Shown: in pieces, positions 32,932 through 41,788 of the stretch
Layout: each line of letters starts with the position of its first letter
Numbering within the stretch: position 1 is the stretch's first letter
Assembly: GCF_009363275.1 (NCBI RefSeq)
Contig: NZ_CP045324.1
Span: forward strand, 4,200,019-4,264,018
Reading direction: 5' to 3'
DNA: 64,000 nt
Source of the DNA: Marinobacter sp. THAF197a
GTDB taxonomy: Bacteria > Pseudomonadota > Gammaproteobacteria > Pseudomonadales > Oleiphilaceae
Notes under the pieces: model-generated
What the model saw: the letters and a program-made list of their open reading frames with translations, nothing else
What the model was told of the DNA's origin: nothing
The model's database searches: none
Position numbers and translations under genes: made by a program

Positions 32932-34296
32932 TTACGCTTTTTTCGGCCGTTCCCAGCCCGCGATATTCCGTTGCTTGCCCCGGGCCACGGCCAGTTCGCT
33001 TTCCGCGACGTTGCGGGTGATGGTAGACCCCGCACCAATGGTGGCCTCGGCCGCCACCGTCACCGGTGCAACCAGAGAGGTGTTGGAGCCCACAAACACA
33101 CCGTCGCCTATCTCGGTTTTGAACTTGTTGACCCCATCATAATTGCAGGTGATGGTGCCTGCACCCACATTCACATTACGACCCAATGAGGCATCGCCCA
33201 CGTAACTCAGGTGGTTGATCTTACTGCCCTCACCCACTACCGCTTTCTTGGTCTCGACAAAGTTGCCCACCTTGGTGTTGGCGGCCAGTTCGGTACCCGG
33301 GCGCAGGCGGGCGAACGGGCCAATCTGGGCATTGGCGCCTACAATCGCGCCTTCAAGCACGCTGTTGGCTTTGATTTCAGCGCCATCAGCAATGGTGGAA
33401 TCCTTGATCACACAGTTCGCACCGATCACCACGTTGCTGCCAAGGCTGACTTTACCCTCAAACACCGCGTTCACATCAATCCATAGGTCGTTACCAATGG
33501 TCAGCTCACCGCGTACATCCACCCGGGCCGGGTCTGCCAGGGTAGCTCCCTCGGTCATCAGCCTTTCTGCCTGCTGGCGCTGGTACCAACGCTCCAGCTC
33601 CGCCAGTTGCAGGCGGTTGTTCACGCCCTGCACTTCAAACGGGTTCAGGGGCTGAGACACCGTGACGGACAAGCCATGGTCAACAGCCATAGCGATGATG
33701 TCGGTCAGGTAGTATTCACCCTGGGCGTTGCTGTTGGATAGCGTGGGCAGCCAGCTTTTCAGGTGCCGGGCAGAAACGGCCAGGATACCGGTGTTTACCT
33801 CCTGGATATCTTGCTGCTCGGCGGTGGCGTCTTTCTGCTCCACAATCGCCTGCACCTGGCCCTCGGCGTTACGAACGATCCGGCCATAGCCGTGAGGGTT
33901 GTCCATATCCACAGTCAGCAGGGCCAGATTACCATCGTCCAGGTCACTGACCATGGCGTCGAGGGTGTCTTTGCGGGTCAACGGCACATCGCCGTAGAGC
34001 ACCAGTACCCGGGCGTCGTCCGGCAGATCCGGCAAGGCCTGGGCCACGGCATGGCCGGTACCCAGTTGTTCGGTCTGCATCACCCAGTTCACCGAGGGTT
34101 CGTGCAGTGATGCCCGCACCTGATCTGCACCGTGGCCGATTACCGTGTGAATTTTCTCCGCCCCCAGCTGCTTTGCGGTATCAATCACGTGATGCAGCAT
34201 GGCCTTGCCGGCCACCGGGTGTAATACCTTCGGTAGCGCCGATTTCATTCGGGAGCCCTGGCCGGCCGCCAGGATCACAACGTGTAATGGGCTCAT
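32932..34296 (-). CDS. glmU: Bifunctional GlmU: GlcNAc-1-P uridyltransferase / GlcN-1-P acetyltransferase
   Basis: 454-residue enzyme completing UDP-GlcNAc synthesis. The N-terminal uridyltransferase has LAAGQGSRMKSALPKVLHPV. The C-terminal left-handed beta-helix has the hexapeptide repeats and the acetyltransferase motifs NYDGVNKFKT and FVGSNTSLVAPV. Length matches E. coli. It lies downstream of the ATP synthase operon but behind a strong terminator (34331-34408), so it needs its own promoter or read-through. I see no clear promoter in the 35-bp gap. Confidence 0.98.
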   Translation of the reverse strand: MSPLHVVILAAGQGSRMKSALPKVLHPVAGKAMLHHVIDTAKQLGAEKIHTVIGHGADQVRASLHEPSVNWVMQTEQLGTGHAVAQALPDLPDDARVLVLYGDVPLTRKDTLDAMVSDLDDGNLALLTVDMDNPHGYGRIVRNAEGQVQAIVEQKDATAEQQDIQEVNTGILAVSARHLKSWLPTLSNSNAQGEYYLTDIIAMAVDHGLSVTVSQPLNPFEVQGVNNRLQLAELERWYQRQQAERLMTEGATLADPARVDVRGELTIGNDLWIDVNAVFEGKVSLGSNVVIGANCVIKDSTIADGAEIKANSVLEGAIVGANAQIGPFARLRPGTELAANTKVGNFVETKKAVVGEGSKINHLSYVGDASLGRNVNVGAGTITCNYDGVNKFKTEIGDGVFVGSNTSLVAPVTVAAEATIGAGSTITRNVAESELAVARGKQRNIAGWERPKKA

Positions 34297-34330
34297 GGGG
34301 CGGTACGCTCCAATCTGGTGGTGAAACTCA

Positions 34331-34408
34331 AAATAAAAAACCGCGTCCCGGTGAATAACCGGCCTTGCCCTTGCGGGTGTGGCTGGTTATCCACCTGCGG
34401 ATGCGGTT
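34331..34408 (-). terminator. Rho-independent terminator of the atp operon
   Basis: On the minus strand a long imperfect hairpin pairs AACCGCATCC with GGACGCGGTT (outer) and GTGGATAACCAGCC with GGCCGGTTATTCAC (inner), followed by TTTTTTATTT. It lies 40 bp past the atpC stop. Confidence 0.85.
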
Positions 34409-34446
34409 CACGGTCAGGCCAGTCCGGGCCCTGACACAAACCCTGC

Positions 34447-34869
34447 TTAGCGCAGGTGCTTGCGCAGTTTCTGGATGGTGCGCAGCTGAGCGGCGGCTTC
34501 TGCCAGCTCGGCGGCAGCACGGGAGTACTCGAACTCGCCTGTCTTGTTCGCCAGTGCCTTCTCGGCTTGCTTCTGGGCTTCCAGGGCTGCCGCTTCGTCC
34601 ACATCCTTGGCACGAACTGCGGTATCAGCCATCAGGGTCACCAGGTTCGGCTGCACTTCCAGATAACCACCGGAAACGTACAGAATCTCCTCGGTGCCAC
34701 CCTGCTTGATGATCCGCACTGAGCCGGGCTTGAGCTCGGTCAGCAGCGGAGCATGGCCAAGCTGGATGCCTAGCTCACCCTCGGTTCCGGTGGCGATCAG
34801 CATCTCCACCAGGCCCGAGTAGATTTTTTCTTCGGCACTTACGACGTCACAATGTACGGTCATAGCCAT
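34447..34869 (-). CDS. atpC: ATP synthase F1 epsilon subunit
   Basis: 140-residue regulatory subunit of F1 with N-terminal beta-sandwich (MAMTVHCDVVSAEEKIYSG) and C-terminal helical hairpin rich in Ala and Glu. It couples gamma to the c-ring and inhibits ATP hydrolysis. It is the last gene of the atp operon, 38 bp after atpD. Confidence 0.96.
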   Translation of the reverse strand: MAMTVHCDVVSAEEKIYSGLVEMLIATGTEGELGIQLGHAPLLTELKPGSVRIIKQGGTEEILYVSGGYLEVQPNLVTLMADTAVRAKDVDEAAALEAQKQAEKALANKTGEFEYSRAAAELAEAAAQLRTIQKLRKHLR

Positions 34870-34907
34870 TTCTTACGCCTCTTGGGTCAGAAAGGGAAGA
34901 AGGTAAT

Positions 34908-36302
34908 TTACTTGCCTTCTTTCGCTTTCATTGCCTTAGCCTTCTCGATTGCCTCTTCGATGCCACCGCACATGTAGAAGGCCTGCTCCGGCATGTCGTC
35001 GTAGTCACCGTTCAGGATGCCTTCGAAGCTGGCGATGGTTTCCTTCAGAGACACGTACTTACCCGGGGAACCGGTAAATACTTCCGCTACGTGGAACGGC
35101 TGAGACAGGAAGCGCTCGATCTTACGGGCACGGGCTACGGTCAGCTTGTCTTCTTCAGACAGCTCGTCCATACCCAGGATCGCGATGATGTCTTTCAGTT
35201 CCTTGTAACGCTGCAGAACGTTCTGAACACCACGGGCAACGTTGTAGTGCTGCTCGCCGATCACCAGCGGGTCCAGCTGACGGGAGGTGGAGTCGAGCGG
35301 ATCGATCGCCGGGTAGATACCCTTGGAGGCGATGTCACGGCTCAGTACCACGGTCGCGTCAAGGTGCGAGAAGGTGGTGGCCGGAGACGGGTCAGTCAAG
35401 TCATCCGCCGGTACGTAGACCGCCTGGATAGAGGTGATAGAACCGTTCTTGGTAGAGGTGATCCGCTCCTGCAGCTGACCCATCTCTTCCGCCAGAGTCG
35501 GCTGGTAACCTACCGCTGAAGGCATACGGCCCAGCAGTGCAGATACTTCGGTACCGGCCAGGGTGTAACGGTAGATGTTGTCAACGAACAACAGAACGTC
35601 ACGGCCTTCGTCACGGAACTTCTCGGCCATGGTGAGACCGGTCAGGGCCACACGCAGACGGTTTCCTGGGGGCTCGTTCATCTGGCCGTAAACCATGGCA
35701 ACCTTATCGAGAACGTTAGACTCCTTCATTTCGTAGTAGAAGTCGTTACCCTCACGGGTACGCTCACCAACACCGGCGAATACGGAGAGACCGGAGTGCT
35801 CTTTCGCGATGTTGTTGATCAGTTCCATCATGTTTACGGTTTTGCCTACACCGGCACCACCGAACAGGCCAACCTTACCACCCTTGGCGAACGGGCAGAT
35901 CAGGTCGATAACCTTGATCCCGGTTTCCAGCAGGTCAGCAGACGCTGCCTGGTCGGCGTAGCCCGGTGCTTTGCGGTGGATAGCCCAACGCTCTTCTTCA
36001 CCGATGTCGCCCTGCTCGTCGATCGGACGGCCCAGTACGTCCATGATGCGGCCCAGAGTCTGGGTGCCCACGGGTACTGAAATCGGCTTGCCGGTATTCT
36101 CAGCTTTCAGGCCACGCTTGAGGCCTTCGGTGCTGCCCATTGCGATGGTACGAACAATGCCGTCACCCAGCTGCTGCTGGACTTCCAGAGTTGTTTCGCC
36201 ACCTTCAAGCAGCAGTGCGTCATAAACGCTTGGCACGGAGTCACGTGGGAATTCCACGTCGATAACCGCGCCAATGATCTGAACGATGTGTCCGCTACTC
36301 AT
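34908..36302 (-). CDS. atpD: ATP synthase F1 beta subunit
   Basis: 464-residue catalytic subunit. Walker A is GGAGVGKTV near residue 150. GVGERTREGNDFYYEM supplies the catalytic Glu, and LFVDNIYRYTLAGTEVSALLGRMPSAVGYQ-like sequence with ALLGRMPSAVGYQPTL is the canonical nucleotide-binding region. It starts 54 bp after atpG. Length is slightly above E. coli (460). Confidence 0.98.
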   Translation of the reverse strand: MSSGHIVQIIGAVIDVEFPRDSVPSVYDALLLEGGETTLEVQQQLGDGIVRTIAMGSTEGLKRGLKAENTGKPISVPVGTQTLGRIMDVLGRPIDEQGDIGEEERWAIHRKAPGYADQAASADLLETGIKVIDLICPFAKGGKVGLFGGAGVGKTVNMMELINNIAKEHSGLSVFAGVGERTREGNDFYYEMKESNVLDKVAMVYGQMNEPPGNRLRVALTGLTMAEKFRDEGRDVLLFVDNIYRYTLAGTEVSALLGRMPSAVGYQPTLAEEMGQLQERITSTKNGSITSIQAVYVPADDLTDPSPATTFSHLDATVVLSRDIASKGIYPAIDPLDSTSRQLDPLVIGEQHYNVARGVQNVLQRYKELKDIIAILGMDELSEEDKLTVARARKIERFLSQPFHVAEVFTGSPGKYVSLKETIASFEGILNGDYDDMPEQAFYMCGGIEEAIEKAKAMKAKEGK

Positions 36303-36356
36303 GCTCGGTTCCTCGTTATCTAGTAGTCAATAAAACCAGTAGGTTTGTGAGCGTTA

Positions 36357-37217
36357 TCAAACAGATGCCGCGCCGCTCACAATCTCCGAAATCTCTTGGG
36401 TGATAGCTGCCTGGCGGGCCTTGTTATAGGCCAGCTGAAGCTCATCGATGATGCCACCGGCGTTGTCTGTCGCGCTCTTCATGGCAATCATCCGGGCAGC
36501 CTGTTCACAGGCCAGATTCTCTACCACACCCTGATACACCTGGGATTCGATATAACGTGGCAGTAGCCCGTCAAGAATCGGACGTGAATCCGGCTCATAG
36601 AGATAATCCCACTGGTGACCTACATCTTCGTCATCACCTTCCGGCAATGGCAGCAGCTGCAGCGAATGCGGGCTCTGAGTCATGGTGTTCACAAACTCAT
36701 TGCTCACAAGGTACAGGCGATCAATCTTGCCCTGCTCGAAACCATCAAGCATTACCTTGACGCTACCAATCAGCTCACTTGCAGACGGGTTGTCACCCAT
36801 GTGGGTAACCGCCGCTACAACGTTGCCACCGTAGTTACGGAAGAAAGACGCGCCTTTTTGCCCAATGGCGCAGATGTCGGTCTCAACACCCTTTTGTTTC
36901 CATTCACGCATTTCGCGAACGAGCAGTTTGAAAACATTGGTGTTCAAACCACCACACAGGCCACGGTCGGAGGACACTACAATGTAGCCTACCCGCTTGA
37001 CCTCACGCTCCTGCATGAACGGATGACGGTAATCCTTGTTGGACTTGGCAATGTGTCCGATTACCTGCAGCATCTTTTCGGCGTATGGGCGAGTGGCCTG
37101 CATACGGTCCTGAGCTTTACGCATTTTACTCGCCGCCACCATTTCCATGGCGGAAGTGATCTTCTGCGTGCTCTTGATGCTTCCAATCTGGTTACGTATT
37201 TCTTTTCCGACGGCCAT
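36357..37217 (-). CDS. atpG: ATP synthase F1 gamma subunit
   Basis: 286-residue rotor shaft. The N-terminal helix MAVGKEIRNQIGSIKSTQKI and the conserved C-terminal helix (RMIAMKSATDNAGGIIDEL) form the coiled-coil that rotates inside the alpha3beta3 ring. SSDRGLCGGLNTN is diagnostic. Gene order and length agree with the standard operon. Confidence 0.97.
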   Translation of the reverse strand: MAVGKEIRNQIGSIKSTQKITSAMEMVAASKMRKAQDRMQATRPYAEKMLQVIGHIAKSNKDYRHPFMQEREVKRVGYIVVSSDRGLCGGLNTNVFKLLVREMREWKQKGVETDICAIGQKGASFFRNYGGNVVAAVTHMGDNPSASELIGSVKVMLDGFEQGKIDRLYLVSNEFVNTMTQSPHSLQLLPLPEGDDEDVGHQWDYLYEPDSRPILDGLLPRYIESQVYQGVVENLACEQAARMIAMKSATDNAGGIIDELQLAYNKARQAAITQEISEIVSGAASV

Positions 37218-37287
37218 AAGTCACTGCCTTTTCAAGTTAGACACTCAAAGGGACCAGCAGGCCCGCACAATGGCGGGCCCAGTGGAT

Positions 37288-38832
37288 TTACCAGCTCTGA
37301 GTGGTCTTGAATTTCTCCAGAGCAGCTTTCAGGCCAGCGGTGATGTCGTCGTTGAAGTTGCCCTCGGGGCCGATCTTGTCGAGAAGCTCTTTCTGCTCGG
37401 AACGCATCCAGTCCAGCAGCTGTGCTTCAAACTTCACAACTTTGTTTACATCAACATCGTCCAGGAAGCCTTCGTTTGCTGCGAACAGTACAGTGCCCAT
37501 TTCCGCAACGGTCATCGGGCTGTACTGGTTCTGCTTCATCAGCTCGGTAACGCGCTGACCGTGCTCCAGCTGACGACGGGTTGCTTCGTCAAGATCAGAA
37601 GCGAACTGGGCGAATGCCGCCAGTTCCCGATACTGGGCCAGGGCCAGACGGATGTTACCGCCGAGCTTCTTCATGATCTTGGTCTGGGCTGCACCACCTA
37701 CCCGGGATACGGAGATACCGGCGTTCATGGCCGGACGGATACCGGAGTTGAACAGGTTGGTTTCCAGGAAGATCTGACCATCGGTGATGGAGATCACGTT
37801 GGTCGGTACGAACGCAGAAACGTCACCGGCCTGGGTTTCGATGATCGGCAGCGCGGTCAGGGAGCCGGTCTTGCCTTTCACTTCACCGTTGGTGAACTGC
37901 TCAACGTAGTCAGCGTTAACGCGGGAAGCGCGCTCCAGCAGACGGGAGTGCAGGTAGAAAACGTCACCCGGGAATGCTTCACGTCCTGGCGGACGACGCA
38001 GCAGCAGGGAGATCTGACGGTAAGCCACAGCCTGCTTGGACAGGTCGTCGTATACGATCAGAGCGTCTTCACCGCGGTCACGGAAGAATTCACCCATGGA
38101 GGTACCGGAGTACGGAGCCAGGAACTGCATGGCGGCAGGATCAGCGGCACCGGCGGCAACCACGATGGTGTGGTCCATGGCGCCGTGCTCTTCCAGCTTG
38201 CGCACAACCGCGGCAATGGAAGACTGCTTCTGGCCGACGGCAACGTAGATACACTTGATGCCGGTGTTCTTCTGGTTGATGATCGCGTCAATCGCCACAG
38301 CGGTCTTACCGATCTGACGGTCACCGATGATCAGCTCACGCTGGCCACGACCGATGGGAACCATGGTGTCGATAGCTTTGAGACCGGTCTGAACCGGCTC
38401 GTCAACGGACTGACGGGCGATAACGCCAGGTGCAACCTTCTCAACCGGAGAGGTCAGGCTGTTGCCCAGCTCGCCTTTACCGTCGATCGGGTTACCCAGG
38501 GAGTCAACCACACGGCCCAGCAGTTCGTTACCAACCGGCACTTCCAGGATACGGCCGGTACAACGAACTTTCTGACCTTCGGCCAGACCTTCGAAGTCGC
38601 CCAGTACCACTGCACCAACAGAGTCACGCTCCAGGTTCAGAGCCATGCCGTAGGTGCCGTTGGCAAATTCAATCATCTCGCCGTACATAACGTCGGCCAG
38701 ACCGTGGATCAATACGATGCCGTCAGATACTGACAGGATCGTACCTTCGTTCTTTGCTTCCGAAGAGATGTCGAGTTTCTCGATTCTCTTCTTGATGATG
38801 TCACTGATCTCGGATGGATTCAGTTGCTGCAT
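37288..38832 (-). CDS. atpA: ATP synthase F1 alpha subunit
   Basis: 514-residue non-catalytic nucleotide-binding subunit from ATG 38832 (MQQLNPSEISDIIKKRI), with AGGACAAAGG upstream; a longer in-frame extension overlaps atpH and is rejected. The P-loop reads GDRQIGKTAVA, with Ile where E. coli has Thr at a variable position. SVDEPVQTGLKAIDTMVPIG and ALPIIETQAGDVSA are family landmarks. It is 28 bp after atpH. Confidence 0.98.
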   Translation of the reverse strand: MQQLNPSEISDIIKKRIEKLDISSEAKNEGTILSVSDGIVLIHGLADVMYGEMIEFANGTYGMALNLERDSVGAVVLGDFEGLAEGQKVRCTGRILEVPVGNELLGRVVDSLGNPIDGKGELGNSLTSPVEKVAPGVIARQSVDEPVQTGLKAIDTMVPIGRGQRELIIGDRQIGKTAVAIDAIINQKNTGIKCIYVAVGQKQSSIAAVVRKLEEHGAMDHTIVVAAGAADPAAMQFLAPYSGTSMGEFFRDRGEDALIVYDDLSKQAVAYRQISLLLRRPPGREAFPGDVFYLHSRLLERASRVNADYVEQFTNGEVKGKTGSLTALPIIETQAGDVSAFVPTNVISITDGQIFLETNLFNSGIRPAMNAGISVSRVGGAAQTKIMKKLGGNIRLALAQYRELAAFAQFASDLDEATRRQLEHGQRVTELMKQNQYSPMTVAEMGTVLFAANEGFLDDVDVNKVVKFEAQLLDWMRSEQKELLDKIGPEGNFNDDITAGLKAALEKFKTTQSW

Positions 38833-38860
38833 GCCTTTGTCCTCAAACCTTGTGCTGAAA

Positions 38861-39397
38861 TCAGGAGCCCAGAGCCTTGGCCATTCTGGCCAGCTTGCCA
38901 CGGACTGAAGCGTCGATAACCAGGTCGCCTGTACGTACTACAACGCCGCCGATCAGGGACTGATCCACCGCGGTTTCAAGCTCAACCTTGCGCTCCAGCT
39001 TTTCGGACAGTGCTTTGATCAACGTCTGCTGTTCGTCGGCAGACAGTTCGAACGCTGTGTTCACCGCCAGTTTGACGGTGCGCTCGAGATCCGCGCGATA
39101 CAGACTGAACAGCGTAGCAACTTCCGGCAACAGCGCCAGACGCTTGTTTTCAGCAAGAATCAACAGGAAATTTCTGAGTGCTTCAGGCAGGGGCTCTTCG
39201 AAACAATCGGCGAAGAGTTCCGCCTTGCGTTGCTCAGACAGGCCGGGATTGGCCAGGATGTTCGCTACCTCTTGGTCAGCCGCGACCAGACCTGCAAAAG
39301 CCAGTGCCTGATCCCACTGATCAACGGCATTCTGTTCTTTAGCGGCATCGAATACGGCTTTCGCGTAGGGTCGGGCTAACGTAGTCAGTTGTGCCAT
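38861..39397 (-). CDS. atpH: ATP synthase F1 delta subunit
   Basis: 178-residue stator subunit linking F1 to the b-dimer. The N-terminal helical bundle starts MAQLTTLARPYAKAVFDAA, and the C-terminal segment DQSLIGGVVVRTGDLVIDAS is diagnostic. It is 12 bp from atpF. Confidence 0.96.
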   Translation of the reverse strand: MAQLTTLARPYAKAVFDAAKEQNAVDQWDQALAFAGLVAADQEVANILANPGLSEQRKAELFADCFEEPLPEALRNFLLILAENKRLALLPEVATLFSLYRADLERTVKLAVNTAFELSADEQQTLIKALSEKLERKVELETAVDQSLIGGVVVRTGDLVIDASVRGKLARMAKALGS

Positions 39398-39409
39398 GAT
39401 GACCCTCGT

Positions 39410-39880
39410 TTAGAGTTCTGCGGCCAGCTTGTCCAGCATCTCGCTGTGAGCTTTGGCATCTACAGAGGTTTCCAGGATCTTCTCAGCACCGGCAATGGCA
39501 AGTATCGCCACTTCTTTGCGCAGTGCGTCGCGAGCCTGAACACGCTCCTGTTGAATTTCGGCCCTGGCCTGCTCAATAAGCTTTTCGCCTTCTTTGCGGG
39601 CATCGTCTTTGGACGCTTCCACAATCTGGGCGGCACGCTTGTTGGCCTGGTCAATCAGGGCTGCAGCTTCCTGTTTTGCTTTTTGCAATTCTTTGGAGGC
39701 TTTTTCCTGCGCGAGTTCCAGATCGAGGGAAGCCCGATCTGCGGCAGAAAGGCCGTCGGCGATTTTCTTCTGGCGCGCTTCCATGGCAGCCGTAATGGGC
39801 GGCCACACATATTTGACGCAGAACCAGACGAAAATAGCGAAGGCAATCGCTTGCCCTATCAACGTAAGGTTTATATTCAC
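39410..39880 (-). CDS. atpF: ATP synthase Fo b subunit
   Basis: 156-residue peripheral-stalk subunit starting with GTG at 39880 (AGAGGT site), as in E. coli. One N-terminal membrane helix (LTLIGQAIAFAIFVWFCVKY) precedes a long charged helix rich in Ala, Glu, Lys and Gln that dimerises. It is 96 bp after atpE. Confidence 0.96.
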   Translation of the reverse strand: MNINLTLIGQAIAFAIFVWFCVKYVWPPITAAMEARQKKIADGLSAADRASLDLELAQEKASKELQKAKQEAAALIDQANKRAAQIVEASKDDARKEGEKLIEQARAEIQQERVQARDALRKEVAILAIAGAEKILETSVDAKAHSEMLDKLAAEL

Positions 39881-39976
39881 GGCAATATACCTCTTGCTAT
39901 TCGTTGCGTCCTGGTTTCCGGAAAACCGGGCGCGTCCTCAACTCAAGTGAGCAGCGCCCTGGCTTCTCGGGTGTAA

Positions 39977-40204
39977 TTAACCAGCTACAACGAAGATCAG
40001 GTACATCGCGATACCAACACCGATCATCGGAACAGCGTCAAGCAGACCAGCCATGATGAAGGTCTTGGTTTGCAGCTGCGGAGCCATTTCAGGCTGACGA
40101 GCAGAAGACTCGAGCAGTTTGCCGCCCAGCAGAGCGAAGCCAATACCGGTGGCCAGAGCGCCAGAACCCAGGATGATAGCAGCTGCGATGAATACGATTT
40201 CCAT
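39977..40204 (-). CDS. atpE: ATP synthase Fo c subunit (proteolipid)
   Basis: 75-residue two-helix membrane protein. The polar loop is ARQPEM and the ion-carrying carboxylate is Asp in FIMAGLLDAVPMIG. The binding region lacks the Gln/Glu-Ser pattern of Na+-type rings, so H+ coupling is likely despite the probable saline habitat. The start has AAGGAG 6 nt upstream. Confidence 0.97.
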   Translation of the reverse strand: MEIVFIAAAIILGSGALATGIGFALLGGKLLESSARQPEMAPQLQTKTFIMAGLLDAVPMIGVGIAMYLIFVVAG

Positions 40205-40289
40205 TTAAAACTCCTTAGCTTTCAGTTTATTAAAGGTTAATTAGGGATTTCACAATCCAGGTTTTACGAAACTTCTTCTGTACTGTCCG

Positions 40290-41159
40290 TTAATGATCTT
40301 CGTGTGCCTGGCTCAGATAAACCACCGCCAGCGTTGTGAAGATAAAGGCCTGCAGCGTGACCACCAGAATGTGGAAGATCGCCCAGGGCACGTTCAGCGT
40401 CCACTGCACCCAGAACGGCAGAATCGCGATAAGAATGAACACTACCTCACCGGCGTACATGTTACCAAACAGACGCAGTGCAAGGCTCAGCGGCTTGGTC
40501 AGCAGGCCCAGGATTTCCAGTACCAGGTTAAAGGGTACCAGCGCCCAATGGTTGAACGGTGTGAAGGACAATTCCTTGGCGAAGCCGCCAGCACCTTTTA
40601 CCTTGATGCTGTAGAAGATGATCAGCAGGAACACACCGATGGAGATACCGAAGGTACCATTGGGATCGGTGGTCGGTACAATCTTGAAGTATTCAAGACC
40701 CAGCGCGTGGGCGATCTGGGGAATAAAGTCCACCGGGATCAGCTTCAGGCTGTTCATCAGGAAGATCCAGACAAACATGGTCAGGGCCAGCGGCGCGATG
40801 ACCGGGTTCCTGCCGTGGAAGCCATCACGAACGATGGTCTGAACAAATTCGACGGTCATTTCGACCACATTCTGCAGCCCGGAGGGCACGCCGCTGGTGG
40901 CCCGCTTGGCAACCATACGGAAGATGGTCAGGAACAGGATGCCCATAAAAATGGACCAGCCCAGGGTGTCCACGTGGAACGCCATGAAGCCCATGTCGGT
41001 TGCTTCGGCCGAGGTACGCGCGAACGTCCAGGAAGCCTCCTGCAACACGGTGACATCGTTGGTGTAGGGGTCGACCCTCTCATAACCGGCGGGGAGCTTG
41101 CCGTAAGTGAGGTTCTGAAGGTGGTGTTGTATATATTCTACTGGGGTATCAGCTGCCAT
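40290..41159 (-). CDS. atpB: ATP synthase Fo a subunit
   Basis: 289-residue membrane stator subunit providing the proton half-channels. The essential Arg lies in PLSLALRLFGNMYAGE, and the last helix reads HILVVTLQAFIFTTLAVVYL. A palindromic CACGTG sequence at 40966-40981, resembling parS, lies within this coding region and is discussed as a finding. It is 85 bp upstream of atpE. Confidence 0.97.
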   Translation of the reverse strand: MAADTPVEYIQHHLQNLTYGKLPAGYERVDPYTNDVTVLQEASWTFARTSAEATDMGFMAFHVDTLGWSIFMGILFLTIFRMVAKRATSGVPSGLQNVVEMTVEFVQTIVRDGFHGRNPVIAPLALTMFVWIFLMNSLKLIPVDFIPQIAHALGLEYFKIVPTTDPNGTFGISIGVFLLIIFYSIKVKGAGGFAKELSFTPFNHWALVPFNLVLEILGLLTKPLSLALRLFGNMYAGEVVFILIAILPFWVQWTLNVPWAIFHILVVTLQAFIFTTLAVVYLSQAHEDH

Positions 41160-41177
41160 ACTGCTCTCACGTCCAGT

Positions 41178-41570
41178 CTATAGCTGTCTTTGCGGTTGAA
41201 TCAGGAAGCGCAGCACGCCACTGAGAACAACCATTACAGCAAAAGTGAATAACAGAGCCGGTACATGTACTGGCTCCATCAAGATGAAAACTGCCGCAAA
41301 ACCCACTGCGGTAAGGGCGAGCTTGATGCCTTCTGCCCTGAACATATTGCCCACCATCAGGCGCGCGTGTCGGGCGCCTTGGTACCGGTACATCCGGTGA
41401 GCAAAATACGCGTTTGGTATGACAAAAATAAGACCGCCGATAAACGCGGAATACCCGGCCAAACGACTTTCAAACAACCACAACAGACTGATAGTGACCA
41501 GAGCCGCCATCTCGATAACCAGCCACTTCAGGAGCGGCAAACGCATGATGGCTTTCTTCGAACGTGTCAT
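41178..41570 (-). CDS. atpI: ATP synthase accessory protein AtpI
   Basis: 130-residue protein with four predicted membrane helices (e.g. EMAALVTISLLWLFE and YSAFIGGLIFVIPNAYFAH). AtpI assists c-ring assembly and perhaps Mg2+ uptake. I prefer ATG 41570 (MTRSKKAIMR) over ATG 41585 because the consensus promoter at 41600-41628 would leave only about 8 nt of leader for the upstream ATG. It is the first gene of the operon and lies 18 bp from atpB. Confidence 0.88.
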   Translation of the reverse strand: MTRSKKAIMRLPLLKWLVIEMAALVTISLLWLFESRLAGYSAFIGGLIFVIPNAYFAHRMYRYQGARHARLMVGNMFRAEGIKLALTAVGFAAVFILMEPVHVPALLFTFAVMVVLSGVLRFLIQPQRQL

Positions 41571-41599
41571 GTCACCAGCTGTCATTCCAAGCGCGCGGA

Positions 41600-41628
41600 A
41601 TTATATGTGTTAACCGATAGCTGTTCAA
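41600..41628 (-). promoter_or_regulatory. Sigma-70 promoter of the atp operon
   Basis: On the minus strand TTGAAC (41628-41623) is followed after 17 bp by TATAAT (41605-41600). This is a near-consensus promoter directed at atpI and fits constitutive strong expression of ATP synthase. Confidence 0.8.
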
Positions 41629-41690
41629 CACAACTCGGCGGAAAAATTGGCCAAGTTTTAACCAGATCGATTCAAGATTTGATAGCAGAT

Positions 41691-41734
41691 AACACAAGTT
41701 GTGTTCTGCAACCTCCGGAGCAACCACATGTGGT
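41691..41734. promoter_or_regulatory. Two palindromes between atpI and parB
   Basis: AACACAA-G-TTGTGTT (41691-41705) and ACCACATGTGGT (41723-41734) lie 18 bp apart, upstream of the atp promoter and downstream of parB. They look like protein-binding sites, but I cannot assign a regulator. The rest of this 200-bp gap shows nothing else. Confidence 0.35.
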
Positions 41735-41788
41735 GTTTAATGCGAAAAGCGGGACTTTAGGATGATTTTTCCCGATTATTCGGCTGAC

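Noticed and set aside
31139..33142. 667-codon plus-strand open frame antisense to glmS/glmU
   Set aside because: It is a shadow frame: the opposite strand encodes GlmS with catalytic motifs, and the antisense product has no recognisable domain.
37288..38832. Ile in the AtpA P-loop (GDRQIGKT) as a functional change
   Set aside because: The position is one of the variable x residues of the Walker A motif, so this is normal variation.
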